Source: Pandoraea horticolens (lineage in GTDB: Bacteria; Pseudomonadota; Gammaproteobacteria; Burkholderiales; Burkholderiaceae). Taken from it: DNA of 64,000 bases. Both the position numbers and the translations under genes were made by a program. The DNA is taken from assembly GCF_902459555.1 (NCBI RefSeq), contig NZ_CABPSM010000001.1, positions 310,001 to 374,000 of the forward strand, written 5' to 3'. The notes under the pieces are model-generated. The model was not told where the DNA came from. It ran no database searches and saw nothing but the letters and a program-made list of their open reading frames with translations. Of this stretch, positions 53,622 through 62,543 are shown piece after piece (position 1 is the stretch's first letter; every line of letters begins with the position of its first letter).

Positions 53622-54622
53622 TGCGCTCCTCCTGTCGTCTGTACGCCTGCCGTCACATGCGGCAGCGGCTTGAAGCACCGCACCAGCGGCGAACCGATGG
53701 CCTGCGGCCCGGTATATGGCTCGAGCGAGGGCGGCACGGTGCGGCAATGGTCGTCGGCGTACGGACAACGCGGTGAGAGCAGGCAGCCCACCGGACGATC
53801 ATCCCTGCCCGGCACCACGCCCGGCAGCGTGCGCAGACGGCGCACGCCCCGGTTGTGCTCGGGAATGGCCGAAAGCAAGGCTTCCGTGTACGGATGATGC
53901 GGCGCGTCGAACAACGCCGGCACCTGCTGGACTTCGATCACCTGTCCGGCATACATGACTGCCACCCGGTGCGCGACCTCCGCCACAACGGCAAGGTCGT
54001 GCGAAATCAGCACCAGCGCCATGCCGTAGTCCTTCTGCAATTGCAGCAGCAAGGCCATGATCTGCGCCTGAATGGTGACGTCGAGCGCGGTCGTCGGCTC
54101 GTCGGCAATCAGCAGCTTCGGACGGCAGGCAATCGCCATGGCGATCATCACCCGCTGGTTCATCCCGCCGGACAGTTGATGCGGATAGGCGCCGAGCCGG
54201 TTGGCCGCATCGGGAATCTCGACCTGCTCCAGCAGTTCGACGATGCGATCCTTCAACGCCTTGCCACGCAGTCCCATGTGACGGCGCAGCACTTCGCCGA
54301 TCTGGTAGCCGACGGTGTAGCTCGGGTTCAGACTCGTGAGCGCGTCCTGAAAGATCATCGACACGTCGCGCCCGACGATGCTTCGCCGCTCGCGCGCCGA
54401 CGCACCCAGCAAGTCGCGCCCGTCGAAGCGCACTTCGTCGGCATGCACACGGCCGGGCGCGTCGATGAGCCCCATGAGCGCGAGCATCGTCACGCTCTTG
54501 CCCGAGCCGGATTCACCGACCACGCCGAGAATCTCGCCCTGGCCGACGTTCAGGTCGATGGCGTCGACGGCACGCGCGCCGTCGAAGTCGACCGATAGGT
54601 TTCGAATGGAGAGCAGACTCAT
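53618..54622 (-). CDS. dppD: dipeptide/oligopeptide ABC transporter ATP-binding protein (DppD type)
   Basis: The 334-residue ATPase: [26 protein letters not shown], Walker [32 protein letters not shown], signature [19 protein letters not shown], Walker [20 protein letters not shown], and the Cys-rich C-terminal [20 protein letters not shown] 54622 overlaps the dppC stop by ATGA. It works as a heterodimer with DppF. Confidence 0.94.
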   Translation of the reverse strand: MSLLSIRNLSVDFDGARAVDAIDLNVGQGEILGVVGESGSGKSVTMLALMGLIDAPGRVHADEVRFDGRDLLGASARERRSIVGRDVSMIFQDALTSLNPSYTVGYQIGEVLRRHMGLRGKALKDRIVELLEQVEIPDAANRLGAYPHQLSGGMNQRVMIAMAIACRPKLLIADEPTTALDVTIQAQIMALLLQLQKDYGMALVLISHDLAVVAEVAHRVAVMYAGQVIEVQQVPALFDAPHHPYTEALLSAIPEHNRGVRRLRTLPGVVPGRDDRPVGCLLSPRCPYADDHCRTVPPSLEPYTGPQAIGSPLVRCFKPLPHVTAGVQTTGGAQ

Positions 54623-55539
54623 GCGATTCGCTTCAGTTTGGGGTCGAGGGCATCGCGCAGGCCGTCGCCGACCAAGTTGATCGCGAGCACCGAAATGACG
54701 ATCGCAAGTCCCGGCAGCGTGACAATCCACCAGGCACTTTCCATGTAGTCGCGTGCAGACGCGAGCATCGAACCCCACTCCGCGAGCGGCGGTTGCACGC
54801 CCAGGCCGAGAAAGCCGAGCGCTGCCGCATCGAGAATGGCCACCGAGAAGCTCAACGTGGCCTGCACGATGAGCGGCGCCGAACAGTTCGGCAGCACCGT
54901 CGAGAACATCAGCCGCGGCGTGCCCGCACCGGCCATGCGCGAAGCCACGACATACTCGCGCTGCAACTCGCCGATGGCCGCCGCACGCGTCAGACGCACG
55001 TAGGCGGGTAACGTCACGATAGCAATGGCGATAGTGGTGTTGGCGAGCCCCGGACCAATCACGGCCACCACGGCCACGGCCAGCAGCAGCGACGGCAGCG
55101 CCATCATCATGTCCATCAGGCGCATGATCGGCGTGTCGAGCCAGCGCGGGAAAAACGCCGCGAGCAGGCCAAGCAGGATGCCCGGAATCAGCGAAAGCAC
55201 CACCGACGACAAGCCGATCCAGAAAGACAGTCGCGCACCGAAAATCAGGCGCGAAAGAATGTCGCGTCCGGCCTCGTCCGTCCCCAGCAGGAACTGGGCG
55301 TTGCCGCCTTCGAACCACGCCGGCGGAATCTTCACGAAGTCGCGGTATTGCTCGATGGGGCTGTGCGGCGCGATCAGCGGTGCAAAAATTGCCGCCGCGA
55401 ACATCAGCAACAGCACAATGGCCGCAGCCGTCGCGCCACGATTAGCGGTAAAGCTGCGCAGAAACTCCCGGACCAGATGCGCGCGCGGCGTGGCCGTCAC
55501 GGCGGCGGGAGGCGGCAGCGTAGCAGGCATGTCACTCAT
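54619..55539 (-). CDS. dppC: dipeptide ABC transporter permease (DppC type)
   Basis: The 306-residue inner-membrane permease has an N-terminal OppC-N segment ([40 protein letters not shown]), then [28 protein letters not shown]. The coupling region [32 protein letters not shown] follows. GGAGGTCAAC provides a strong ribosome site for ATG 55539. Twelve bases separate it from dppB. Confidence 0.95.
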   Translation of the reverse strand: MSDMPATLPPPAAVTATPRAHLVREFLRSFTANRGATAAAIVLLLMFAAAIFAPLIAPHSPIEQYRDFVKIPPAWFEGGNAQFLLGTDEAGRDILSRLIFGARLSFWIGLSSVVLSLIPGILLGLLAAFFPRWLDTPIMRLMDMMMALPSLLLAVAVVAVIGPGLANTTIAIAIVTLPAYVRLTRAAAIGELQREYVVASRMAGAGTPRLMFSTVLPNCSAPLIVQATLSFSVAILDAAALGFLGLGVQPPLAEWGSMLASARDYMESAWWIVTLPGLAIVISVLAINLVGDGLRDALDPKLKRIA

Positions 55540-55551
55540 CGTTGACCTCCC

Positions 55552-56556
55552 TTAGTGCCGAATGCGCGGGTTGACGACGCCATAAAGCACGTCGACCAGC
55601 AGGTTGACCAGAATCACGCCCGTCGCGATGAGCAGAATGCCGCCCTGCACCACCGGATAGTCGCGTCGCAGAATGGCGTCGATCAGCCATTTGCCGATGC
55701 CGGGCCACGAGAACACGTTCTCGGTGAGCACCGCGCCGGCGAGCAAGGTACCGACTTGCAGACCGATCACCGTAATGACGGGAATCAGCGCGTTGCGCAG
55801 CGCATGCACCACGATCACGCGCCACGGCGAGAGCCCCTTCGCGCGTGCCGTGCGGATGTAGTCCTCGCGAAGCACTTCGAGCATGGCCGAGCGGGTCATG
55901 CGGGCGATCACCGCGAGCGGCACGGTGCCAAGCACGATCGTCGGCAGAATCAGATGGCTCACTGCCGAGCGGAAGGCGCCTTCGTCTCCCGAGAGCAATG
56001 TGTCGATCAGCATGAAGCCGGTGACACTGGGCACGTCGTACTCCACGCCGATGCGCCCGGACACCGGAGTCCATTGCAGGTCGACGGAGAACAGCATGAT
56101 GAGCAGCAGACCCCACCAGAAGATCGGCATGGAATAGCCCGTGAGCGCCGCGCCCATCGTGGTGTGGTCAAGCATCTTGCCGCGCCTGAGCGAAGCGGCG
56201 ACGCCTGCGGGCAAACCGATCACAAGCGCGAAGATCATCGCGCACAGGGCCAGCTCCAGCGTGGCGGGGAAGCGGGAGAAGAACTCGTGAAGCACACCTT
56301 CATTGGTGACGATGGAGCGCCCGAGGTCGCCCTGCGCCGCATGCTTCAGATAGACGAAATATTGCGTGGTGAGCGGCTGGTCGAGGCCAAGCCGTTTCAT
56401 TGCTTCCGCGTGCATCACGGGGTCGAGGTTGCGCTCGCCCACGAGGACTTCGATCGGATCGCCAGGAATCAGGTGTATGAGCGCGAACGCCAGGATAGTG
56501 ATGCCGATGAAGGTCGGGATCACCATGCCCAGTCGTCTCAGGACGAATCTCAGCAT
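55552..56556 (-). CDS. dppB: dipeptide ABC transporter permease (DppB type)
   Basis: The 334-residue permease begins MLRFVLRRLGMVIPTFIGITILAFALIHLIPGDPIEVLVGER, the canonical OppB/DppB N-terminus. It carries the coupling segment EVLREDYIRTARAKGLSPWRVIVVHALRNALIPVITVIGLQVGTLLAGAVLTENVFSWPGIG. It pairs with DppC. A strong stem-loop lies in the 175-base gap between dppA and this gene. Confidence 0.96.
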   Translation of the reverse strand: MLRFVLRRLGMVIPTFIGITILAFALIHLIPGDPIEVLVGERNLDPVMHAEAMKRLGLDQPLTTQYFVYLKHAAQGDLGRSIVTNEGVLHEFFSRFPATLELALCAMIFALVIGLPAGVAASLRRGKMLDHTTMGAALTGYSMPIFWWGLLLIMLFSVDLQWTPVSGRIGVEYDVPSVTGFMLIDTLLSGDEGAFRSAVSHLILPTIVLGTVPLAVIARMTRSAMLEVLREDYIRTARAKGLSPWRVIVVHALRNALIPVITVIGLQVGTLLAGAVLTENVFSWPGIGKWLIDAILRRDYPVVQGGILLIATGVILVNLLVDVLYGVVNPRIRH

Positions 56557-56659
56557 AGGAGGGTTCCGTGGGGGCTTCGCGCACCGCCCGGCCCCGGCGC
56601 AGGGACGGATGGCGCAGTGCCGCGTTAATCAGTGGTAGACGATCGTTTGTCTTGATGCG

Positions 56660-56696
56660 GCAGGCAGATCCGGGCGCGGCGGCCGGGTCTGCCTGC
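56660..56696 (-). other. stem-loop in the dppA-dppB intergenic region
   Basis: GCAGGCAGATCCGG and CCGGGTCTGCCTGC form a 14-bp stem (one T-G wobble on one strand) with a 9-base loop and no adjacent T-run. It lies 35 bases after the dppA stop and probably stabilises or partly attenuates the transcript so that the binding protein exceeds the permeases. Confidence 0.6.
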
Positions 56697-56731
56697 TTGA
56701 TACCTATAGGTTGCCGTGCTGCGAGACTCGA

Positions 56732-58372
56732 TCAGTCCAGCGACACACCGGCGAAGCTATTACGGCTGAACGGGCTGAGCTTGAAGCCCTTCACGTTCGT
56801 GGCCATCGGCTTGTACTGCGTGGAGTGCGCGATGGGCGAGAACGGCAGCTGCTGCGCGAAGATCTCCTGCGCTTGCGTGTAGAGCTTCGTACGCGTTGCA
56901 ACGTCCGTGGTCTGACGTGCCTGCTTGATGAGGTCGTCGAACGGCTTGTAGCACCACTTCGAGAAGTTGTTGCCGTTCATCGAGTCGCAGCCGAGCAGCA
57001 CGCCGAGCCAGTTGTCCGGATCGCCGTTGTCGCCGGTCCAGCCGATGAGCATCGCGTCGTGTTCGCCCGCCTTGGCACGCTTGATGTACTCGCCCCATTC
57101 GTACGTGAGGATGTTGGCCTTCACGCCGATCTTCGCCCAGTCGGCCTGAATCATTTCAGCCATGAGCTTGCCGTTCGGGTTGTACGGACGTTGCACCGGC
57201 ATTGCCCACAACGTGATCTCGATATTCTTCACGCCTGCCTTGTCGAGCAGTGCGCGGGCCTTCTCGGGATCATAGCTGGCCGACTTGATGTTCTTGTCGT
57301 AGGACCATTGCGTCGGCGGCATCGGTGCACCGTTCGACAATTGTCCGGCCGAGCCGTAGACGGACTGAAGAATCGCCTTCTTGTTGATCGCCATGTCGAG
57401 CGCCTGACGCACTTCCGCGCGATCGAGCGGCTTCTTCTGCACGTTGTACGCCACGTAGCCGAGGTTGAAGCCGACCTGATCGGGCATCTTCAGCTTCGAG
57501 GCTTTGCCCTGTGCCGAGATATCGGTCTTGAGCGCATCGACGTCGGCCGGACGCGGATAAGTCGCCACCTGGCATTCGTTGCGCTTGAGCTTCTGGATAC
57601 GGACGTTCGCGTCGATCGTGATCGCGAAGATCAGCTTGCCGACCTTCGGCGGCAGATTCGTGTTCCAGTAATCCTTGTTGCCATCCAGGCGCAGCGTGGC
57701 GTCCTTCGTGTAGCTGCGGAAGATGAACGGGCCGGTGCCGACCGGCTTGAGCGCGATGTCGCGGGGGTTGTTGGCCGCGAGCAGCTTGTCCGCGTATTCC
57801 TTCGAGAGGATCGACGCGAACGACATCGCCAGATTCTGAATGAACGGCGCGTCGACCTTCTTCAGCACGAAACGCACGGTGTACGGATCGACGATCTCGA
57901 TGCGGTCGATGTCCGCCTGAAGCCCCATGTCGACGAAATACGGAAACTCGGCCGGATAGGCCTTGCGGAACGGCATCTCCCGATCGCCCATGCGATCGAA
58001 AGTGAACTTCACGTCCTCGGCATTGAAGTCGCGCGTGGGCGTGAAGTATTCGGTGGTGTGGAACTTGACGCCGCGGCGCAGATGGAAGGTGTAGACCTTG
58101 TTGTCCGGCGAGATGTCCCATTTCTCCGCGAGCGACGGCATCACACCGGTTTCTCCCGGTACGAAGGCGATGAGGCGGTTATAGATGGCGTCGGCGGGAT
58201 CGAAGTCGGTGCCGGTGGTGAGTTGCCCCGGATCGAAACCGGCGGGGCTGCCCTCGGAGCAATACACGAGGGTTTTGTTCGGGAGCTCGACTGCTGCAGC
58301 GGGCGGGATCGCGGCCGCACCGGCAAGCAAGGTCGCAGCCAAAAGCAAACGCAGGGTGTGAGTCTGTTTCAT
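56732..58372 (-). CDS. dppA: dipeptide/oligopeptide ABC transporter substrate-binding protein (DppA type)
   Basis: Family 5 periplasmic binding protein of 546 residues with signal peptide MKQTHTLRLLLAATLLAGAAAIPPAAA. The mature N-terminus KTLVYCSEGSPAGFDPGQLTTGTDFDPADAIYNRLIAF and PSLAEKWDISPDNKVYTFHLRRGVKFHTTEYFTPTRDFNAEDVKFTFDR are diagnostic of DppA. Later VGTGPFIFRSY and FSPIAHSTQYKPM also fit. It is first in the dppABCDF-TraB order. It may bind peptides, heme or delta-aminolevulinate; the ligand is unproven. Confidence 0.95.
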   Translation of the reverse strand: MKQTHTLRLLLAATLLAGAAAIPPAAAVELPNKTLVYCSEGSPAGFDPGQLTTGTDFDPADAIYNRLIAFVPGETGVMPSLAEKWDISPDNKVYTFHLRRGVKFHTTEYFTPTRDFNAEDVKFTFDRMGDREMPFRKAYPAEFPYFVDMGLQADIDRIEIVDPYTVRFVLKKVDAPFIQNLAMSFASILSKEYADKLLAANNPRDIALKPVGTGPFIFRSYTKDATLRLDGNKDYWNTNLPPKVGKLIFAITIDANVRIQKLKRNECQVATYPRPADVDALKTDISAQGKASKLKMPDQVGFNLGYVAYNVQKKPLDRAEVRQALDMAINKKAILQSVYGSAGQLSNGAPMPPTQWSYDKNIKSASYDPEKARALLDKAGVKNIEITLWAMPVQRPYNPNGKLMAEMIQADWAKIGVKANILTYEWGEYIKRAKAGEHDAMLIGWTGDNGDPDNWLGVLLGCDSMNGNNFSKWCYKPFDDLIKQARQTTDVATRTKLYTQAQEIFAQQLPFSPIAHSTQYKPMATNVKGFKLSPFSRNSFAGVSLD

Positions 58373-58576
58373 AGGCTCCTCGGGATCTGAGATGACGCCC
58401 GGCGACGATCGGCCGCCGGGCCCACGAGGGATATTACTGAAGCTTCCCTTGCGTCACAACACGCCAAATCCCTAGCAAACTGCCTATTTGTGGTGTTTTT
58501 GATTAGGAAATCACTTAATTATTATCAGGATTGACTTCCAACCCGCCCATCCACTAGCCATCGATTGCGCGGCGGC
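58373..58576. other. dppA promoter region / metF 3' spacer
   Basis: This 204-base spacer has an AT-rich half (58480-58545) upstream of dppA in a GC-rich background, where the dppA promoter presumably lies. No operator or clear terminator for metF could be defined by eye. Confidence 0.35.
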
Positions 58577-59407
58577 TCACAGACCGAGGCGCTGCCACAT
58601 CGTTTTGGTCGCCGAAGCAGCGTTGAGGGTATAGAAGTGCAACCCCGGCGCCCCGCCGGCGAGCAAGCGCTCGCACAGCGCCGTCACCACATCGAGCCCG
58701 AAGGCGCGGATCGCCTCGCGGTCGTCGCCGAAGCCCTCGAGGCGTTTGGCAATCCAGCGCGGCACTTCGGCACCGCACATTTCCGAGAAACGCATCATCT
58801 GCGAATAGTTCGTGATGGGCATGATGCCCGGCACGATCGGCACCGCCACGCCCAGACGCGAAGCGTCGTCGACGAAGCGGAAATAAGCGTCTGCATTGAA
58901 GAAGTATTGCGTGATCGCGGCGTTCGCACCGGCTTTCACCTTGTTGGCGAAATGCTCGAGGTCCAGACGCGGCGACTTCGCCTGCGGGTGGTATTCCGGA
59001 TACGCCGCCACTTCGATGTGAAACCATTCGCCCGTCTCCGCGCGAACGAACTCGACCAGCTCTGACGCATAACGGAACTCGCCGATCTCGCCCATCCCGG
59101 ACGGCATATCGCCGCGCAACGCCACGATGTGACGGATGCCGTTCGCGCGATACGTCTCAAGGATCTGGCGAATATTTTCCTTGGTCGAACCGACACACGA
59201 GAGGTGCGGCGCCGCTTCCACGCCTTCGCGTTGGATTTCGATGACCGTATCGAGCGTACCCTGCTGCGTCGAGCCACCGGCGCCGAACGTCACCGAGACG
59301 AATTTGGGGCCCAGCGGGAACAGTTGCTGACGCGTGGCGCGCAGCTTTTCCGCGCCGTCGGCGGTCTTGGGCGGGAAGAATTCGAAACTGAAGGAAGGTT
59401 GCGTCAT
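58577..59407 (-). CDS. metF: methylenetetrahydrofolate reductase
   Basis: Reduces 5,10-methylene-THF to 5-methyl-THF with FAD and NAD(P)H for methionine synthesis. The 276-residue protein starts MTQPSFSFEFFPPKTADGAEKL (the FEFFPPK signature with the catalytic Glu). It shows SVTFGAGGSTQQGT, HIVALRGDMPSG, NADAYFRFVDD and VPIVPGIMPITNYSQ. An in-frame ATG at 59437 forms an ATGA overlap with tlyA and would add ten residues; it could be the real coupled start. Grouped with ahcY in a methyl-cycle cluster. Confidence 0.96.
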   Translation of the reverse strand: MTQPSFSFEFFPPKTADGAEKLRATRQQLFPLGPKFVSVTFGAGGSTQQGTLDTVIEIQREGVEAAPHLSCVGSTKENIRQILETYRANGIRHIVALRGDMPSGMGEIGEFRYASELVEFVRAETGEWFHIEVAAYPEYHPQAKSPRLDLEHFANKVKAGANAAITQYFFNADAYFRFVDDASRLGVAVPIVPGIMPITNYSQMMRFSEMCGAEVPRWIAKRLEGFGDDREAIRAFGLDVVTALCERLLAGGAPGLHFYTLNAASATKTMWQRLGL

Positions 59408-59433
59408 GATCGTCTTGTTATCGAGAGAGCCGC

Positions 59434-60273
59434 TCATGCCGCGCGCGTCGCATGCACGAAAAACTCCCGGTTGCCGTCCCCCCCGGCGATGGGGCTGTCG
59501 AGCCACGCGGCTACCGTCAGTCCCAGCGCTTCACAGGCAGTGCGGATCTTTGTCTCCACTTGCGCATACTGCGCGGCGTCTTTCACGAGGCCTCCGCGAC
59601 CGATGTGCTCGCGCCCCACTTCGAACTGCGGCTTGACCAGCATCAGCAGATCGCCCGACGCGGCCAGCAGGGGAGCGAGCGCAGGCAGTATCAGCGTGAG
59701 CGAAATAAACGACACGTCTCCGACGATCAGGTCGAAGCCCGCTTCCGGTACTGCGGCGATTGCCGCGACCGTGGCGTTGCGCGTGCCGTCTTCGGCTTCG
59801 GGCTGCGCCAGACGTTCGTCGAGCGTCTCGCGCGACAGATGCCGCGCGTTGATCCCTTCGAGCGAGACGAGGCGCGAATCGCCCGCCAGACGTTGATGCA
59901 GTTGCCCGTGACCGACGTCCACGCCAACGACCTGCGCGGCGCCCGCCTGCAACAGGCAGTCCGCAAAGCCGCCGGTCGACAGGCCCACGTCGAGCGCGAC
60001 ACGGCCAGCAACATCGAGCCTGGTCTGCGCCAGCGCACCGGCCAGCTTCAGCCCGCCGCGCGACACATAGCGGTCCTCGCCGGGCAGCCCGTCGGCCGCC
60101 GCCCGCACTTCGAGGTCTTCGTCGCTCGCCACGACCTGACTGGCCTTTTTCAGCGCCGTCTCGGTGCCTGCGTAATACACGCGACCGGCATCAATGAGAC
60201 GTTGAGCCGCAGTACGCGATGCGGCCAGCCCCCGGTAGACGAGAGCCTGATCGGCACGAAGAGCTTGCGACAT
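59434..60273 (-). CDS. tlyA: TlyA family RNA methyltransferase
   Basis: The 279-residue protein has an N-terminal S4 RNA-binding domain (ADQALVYRGLAASRTAAQRLIDAGRVYYAGTETALKKASQVV) and an FtsJ-like Rossmann methyltransferase (DRYVSRGGLKLAGAL, ALDVGLSTGGFADCLLQAGAAQVVGVDVGHGQLH, DLIVGDVSFISLTLILP, LVKPQFEVG). Mycobacterial TlyA 2'-O-methylates 16S/23S rRNA; older hemolysin annotations are misleading. ATG 60273 is chosen; the extra upstream residues lack similarity. Confidence 0.93.
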   Translation of the reverse strand: MSQALRADQALVYRGLAASRTAAQRLIDAGRVYYAGTETALKKASQVVASDEDLEVRAAADGLPGEDRYVSRGGLKLAGALAQTRLDVAGRVALDVGLSTGGFADCLLQAGAAQVVGVDVGHGQLHQRLAGDSRLVSLEGINARHLSRETLDERLAQPEAEDGTRNATVAAIAAVPEAGFDLIVGDVSFISLTLILPALAPLLAASGDLLMLVKPQFEVGREHIGRGGLVKDAAQYAQVETKIRTACEALGLTVAAWLDSPIAGGDGNREFFVHATRAA

Positions 60274-60320
60274 GACTACGAGTTTCCTGCAAAGAACCGT
60301 CGACGGCGATGCGTCGACAC

Positions 60321-60680
60321 TTACACGCTGGTGGCGCGGTCGCCGCCGAACACCAGCGCCGAGAGAATCCACGAAATCAAGCTGTACAGCAGCGAGCCGA
60401 AGAGCGCCGCCCAGAATCCCGAGACTTCGAAGCCCTTCACGACGTGCGAGGCGAACCAGAAGAGCAAGGCGTTAATCACGAAGATGAACAACCCCAGCGA
60501 GAGCACTGTGACCGGCAACGTCAGTACGACGAGCAGCGGTCGCAGAAACGCGTTGATCAGGCCAAGCACGATCGCAACGATCAGCGCCGTGCCGATGCCC
60601 TTGAGCTGAATGCCCGACACGATGTACGGCAGGATAAGAAGCGCAATGGCATTGATGAGCCAAATCAGCAGCAGACGCAT
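60321..60680 (-). CDS. small membrane protein, phage-holin-4/YvlD-like family
   Basis: The 119-residue protein has four hydrophobic segments (MRLLLIWLINAIALLILPYIV, GIGTALIVAIVLGLINAFLRPLLVVLTLPVTVLSLGLFIFVINALLFWFASHVV, FWAALFGSLLYSLISWILSAL). This pattern belongs to the PF04020 YvlD-like group. The family name refers to phage holins, but there are no phage genes nearby and these proteins are regular chromosomal membrane proteins of unknown role. It is commonly found between ahcY and metF in Burkholderiales, as here. Confidence 0.9.
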   Translation of the reverse strand: MRLLLIWLINAIALLILPYIVSGIQLKGIGTALIVAIVLGLINAFLRPLLVVLTLPVTVLSLGLFIFVINALLFWFASHVVKGFEVSGFWAALFGSLLYSLISWILSALVFGGDRATSV

Positions 60681-60736
60681 GGCAAGCTCCGAAGAACAGA
60701 CCCGTGCGGGACGCCAGCCCCGGCACCGGCAGTGAT

Positions 60737-60772
60737 AAAACCCGGCGCGGCGGCAACAGGCCCCGCCGCGCC
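60737..60772 (-). terminator. intrinsic terminator after ahcY
   Basis: GGCGCGGCGG and CCGCCGCGCC form a perfect 10-bp stem with a 9-base loop; on the minus strand GGGTTTTAT follows. It lies 57-92 bases after the ahcY stop. A second 9-bp stem (60786-60814) precedes it without a T-run. Read-through into the small membrane protein gene is possible. Confidence 0.65.
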
Positions 60773-60828
60773 ATACCGTGCCCCGTCGCCTGTGCGTTCG
60801 TCACACACAGGCGAGGGCTCGATACCGA

Positions 60829-62244
60829 TCAATAGCGATAGTGCGCCGGCTTGAACGGACCGTTCTTGTCGACGCTGATGTACTTTGCCTGATCGTCGGT
60901 CAGCACGGTCAGGTCGGCACCGATACGGCCCAGGTGCAGACGCGCCACCTTCTCGTCCAGATGCTTCGGCAGCACGTACACGCTGTTCTTGTACTTGGCG
61001 CCGTCAACGAACAGTTCGATCTGTGCGAGCGTCTGGTTGGTGAACGAGTTGCTCATCACGAACGACGGGTGGCCCGTGGCGCAGCCCAGGTTCACGAGAC
61101 GGCCTTCCGCCAGCAGGATGATGCGCTTGCCGTCCGGGAAAATGATGTGATCGACCTGCGGCTTGATGTTTTCCCACTCGTACTTGCGGGTCGACGCCAC
61201 GTTGATTTCTGAGTCGAAGTGACCGATGTTGCACACGATGGCCTGATGCTTCATGGCGGCCATGTGGTCATGGTCGATCACGTGGAAGTTGCCCGTGGCC
61301 GTCACGAAGATGTCGGCCTTGTCGGCAGCGTATTCCATCGTCACCACGCGGTAGCCTTCCATGGCAGCTTGCAGGGCGCAGATCGGATCGATTTCCGTGA
61401 CCCACACCGTGGCGCCCAGACCACGCAGGCTTTGCGCACAGCCCTTGCCCACGTCGCCGTAACCCGCCACGAGGGCGATCTTGCCGGCGATCATCACGTC
61501 GGTCGCGCGCTTGATACCGTCGACCAGCGACTCGCGGCAGCCGTACAGGTTGTCGAACTTCGACTTGGTGACCGAGTCGTTCACGTTGATGGCCGGGAAC
61601 GGCAGCGTGCCGTCTTTTTCCATCTGATACAGACGGTGCACGCCCGTGGTGGTCTCTTCGGTCACGCCCTTGATTTGCGACAGGCGCTTGCTGTACCACT
61701 GCGGATCGATTTGGATGTGACGCTTGATGGCGGCGTACAGCGCGACTTCTTCTTCGTTGGTCGGGTTGGCGACGACCGACAGATCCTTCTCTGCCTTGCT
61801 ACCCAGAATCAGCAGCAGCGTGGCGTCGCCGCCGTCGTCGAGAATCATGTTGGCGAATTCGCCGTTCGGCCATTCGAAGATGCGGTGGCTGTATTCCCAA
61901 TACTCGTCGAGCGTTTCGCCCTTGAAGGCGAACACCGGAATGCCGGCCGCAGCGATGGCCGCCGCGGCGTGGTCTTGCGTCGAGAAGATGTTGCACGAGG
62001 CCCAGCGCACTTCGGCACCGAGGGCGACGAGCGTTTCGATGAGCACGCCCGTCTGGATGGTCATGTGCAGCGAGCCGGCAATGCGCGCGCCCTTGAGCGG
62101 CTGGCTGGCCTTGAACTCGGCACGCGTGGCCATCAGGCCCGGCATTTCGCTCTCGGCGATGGTCAGCTCCTTGCGGCCCCAGCCGGCAAGGTTGATATCG
62201 GCAACGTGGAAATCGGTGAATTTCGAATCGACTACGGCGTTCAT
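60829..62244 (-). CDS. ahcY: adenosylhomocysteinase
   Basis: Hydrolyses S-adenosylhomocysteine to adenosine and homocysteine, removing the product inhibitor of methyltransferases. The 471-residue protein from ATG 62244 ([41 protein letters not shown]) shows [31 protein letters not shown], the NAD motif [15 protein letters not shown], and the C-terminal KPAHYRY. AGGAGG lies eight bases upstream. About 50 further open codons belong to the riboswitch leader and are not coding. Expression is controlled by the SAH riboswitch upstream. Confidence 0.98.
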   Translation of the reverse strand: MNAVVDSKFTDFHVADINLAGWGRKELTIAESEMPGLMATRAEFKASQPLKGARIAGSLHMTIQTGVLIETLVALGAEVRWASCNIFSTQDHAAAAIAAAGIPVFAFKGETLDEYWEYSHRIFEWPNGEFANMILDDGGDATLLLILGSKAEKDLSVVANPTNEEEVALYAAIKRHIQIDPQWYSKRLSQIKGVTEETTTGVHRLYQMEKDGTLPFPAINVNDSVTKSKFDNLYGCRESLVDGIKRATDVMIAGKIALVAGYGDVGKGCAQSLRGLGATVWVTEIDPICALQAAMEGYRVVTMEYAADKADIFVTATGNFHVIDHDHMAAMKHQAIVCNIGHFDSEINVASTRKYEWENIKPQVDHIIFPDGKRIILLAEGRLVNLGCATGHPSFVMSNSFTNQTLAQIELFVDGAKYKNSVYVLPKHLDEKVARLHLGRIGADLTVLTDDQAKYISVDKNGPFKPAHYRY

Positions 62245-62283
62245 CACGCCTCCTTTCTCTAAATAATGACTAGATAGTGGGAC

Positions 62284-62406
62284 GTGAGCGCCGTTCTTGA
62301 GGCTCACACGCCATGCTACCCGTAGGAAAACCGGCGGCCGGCGCGGCCAATAGGAAGGATCTTGAGCCTGGCAGCACGATGGCTGTCGCAACGCTCCTCA
62401 AGATCC
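62284..62406 (-). promoter_or_regulatory. S-adenosylhomocysteine (SAH) riboswitch in the ahcY leader
   Basis: The leader RNA contains the conserved SAH aptamer pieces in order. P1 5' strand GGATCTTGAG (62406-62397) is followed by GAGCGTTGCGACAGC. CCAGGCTCAAGATCC closes P1 (10 bp, 62366-62357). AACGGCGCTCA (62295-62285) is the 3' strand that pairs with GAGCG as the pseudoknot. The P1-to-pseudoknot linker of about 60 bases contains GTGAGC, which can instead pair with GCTCAC. CCTCAAGA, which can instead pair with the P1 strand TCTTGAGG, is also present. These give mutually exclusive bound and free folds. SAH binding is expected to switch ahcY on. Confidence 0.93.
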
Positions 62407-62410
62407 GGGC

Positions 62411-62419
62411 ATTGTAGCA
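62411..62419 (-). promoter_or_regulatory. extended -10 promoter of ahcY
   Basis: On the minus strand TGCTACAAT is an extended -10 element (TG-N-TACAAT). Transcription would start near 62404-62407, exactly at the first P1 base of the riboswitch. No strong -35 is visible. Confidence 0.55.
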
Positions 62420-62543
62420 AAACTGATGCGCGAGCGGCAGGCGGCAGCCTAGCCTGAAGGGTTATTTTTTACGAGGAAGATGACAGCCGTACGACCTGCA
62501 CGCGGCGGCCCCCTCTGGCCCGCACGCTCAGGGCGCCGAACCG

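Noticed and set aside
56711-58390. A 559-codon open frame on the plus strand opposite dppA
   Set aside because: dppA has a signal peptide and family motifs over its whole length; the opposite frame is Arg/Leu/His-rich without motifs.
59434-60273. Hemolysin annotation for the TlyA protein
   Set aside because: S4 plus FtsJ-type methyltransferase domains indicate RNA methylation; haemolysis is a historical label.
60321-60680. Phage holin family name suggesting prophage
   Set aside because: No integrase, lysozyme, capsid or att-like repeats occur nearby; the protein belongs to a chromosomal YvlD-like membrane family.
60786-60814. 9-bp stem TCGCCTGTG/CACAGGCGA as the ahcY terminator
   Set aside because: No T-run follows on the minus strand; the stem at 60744-60772 with TTTT is the better terminator.
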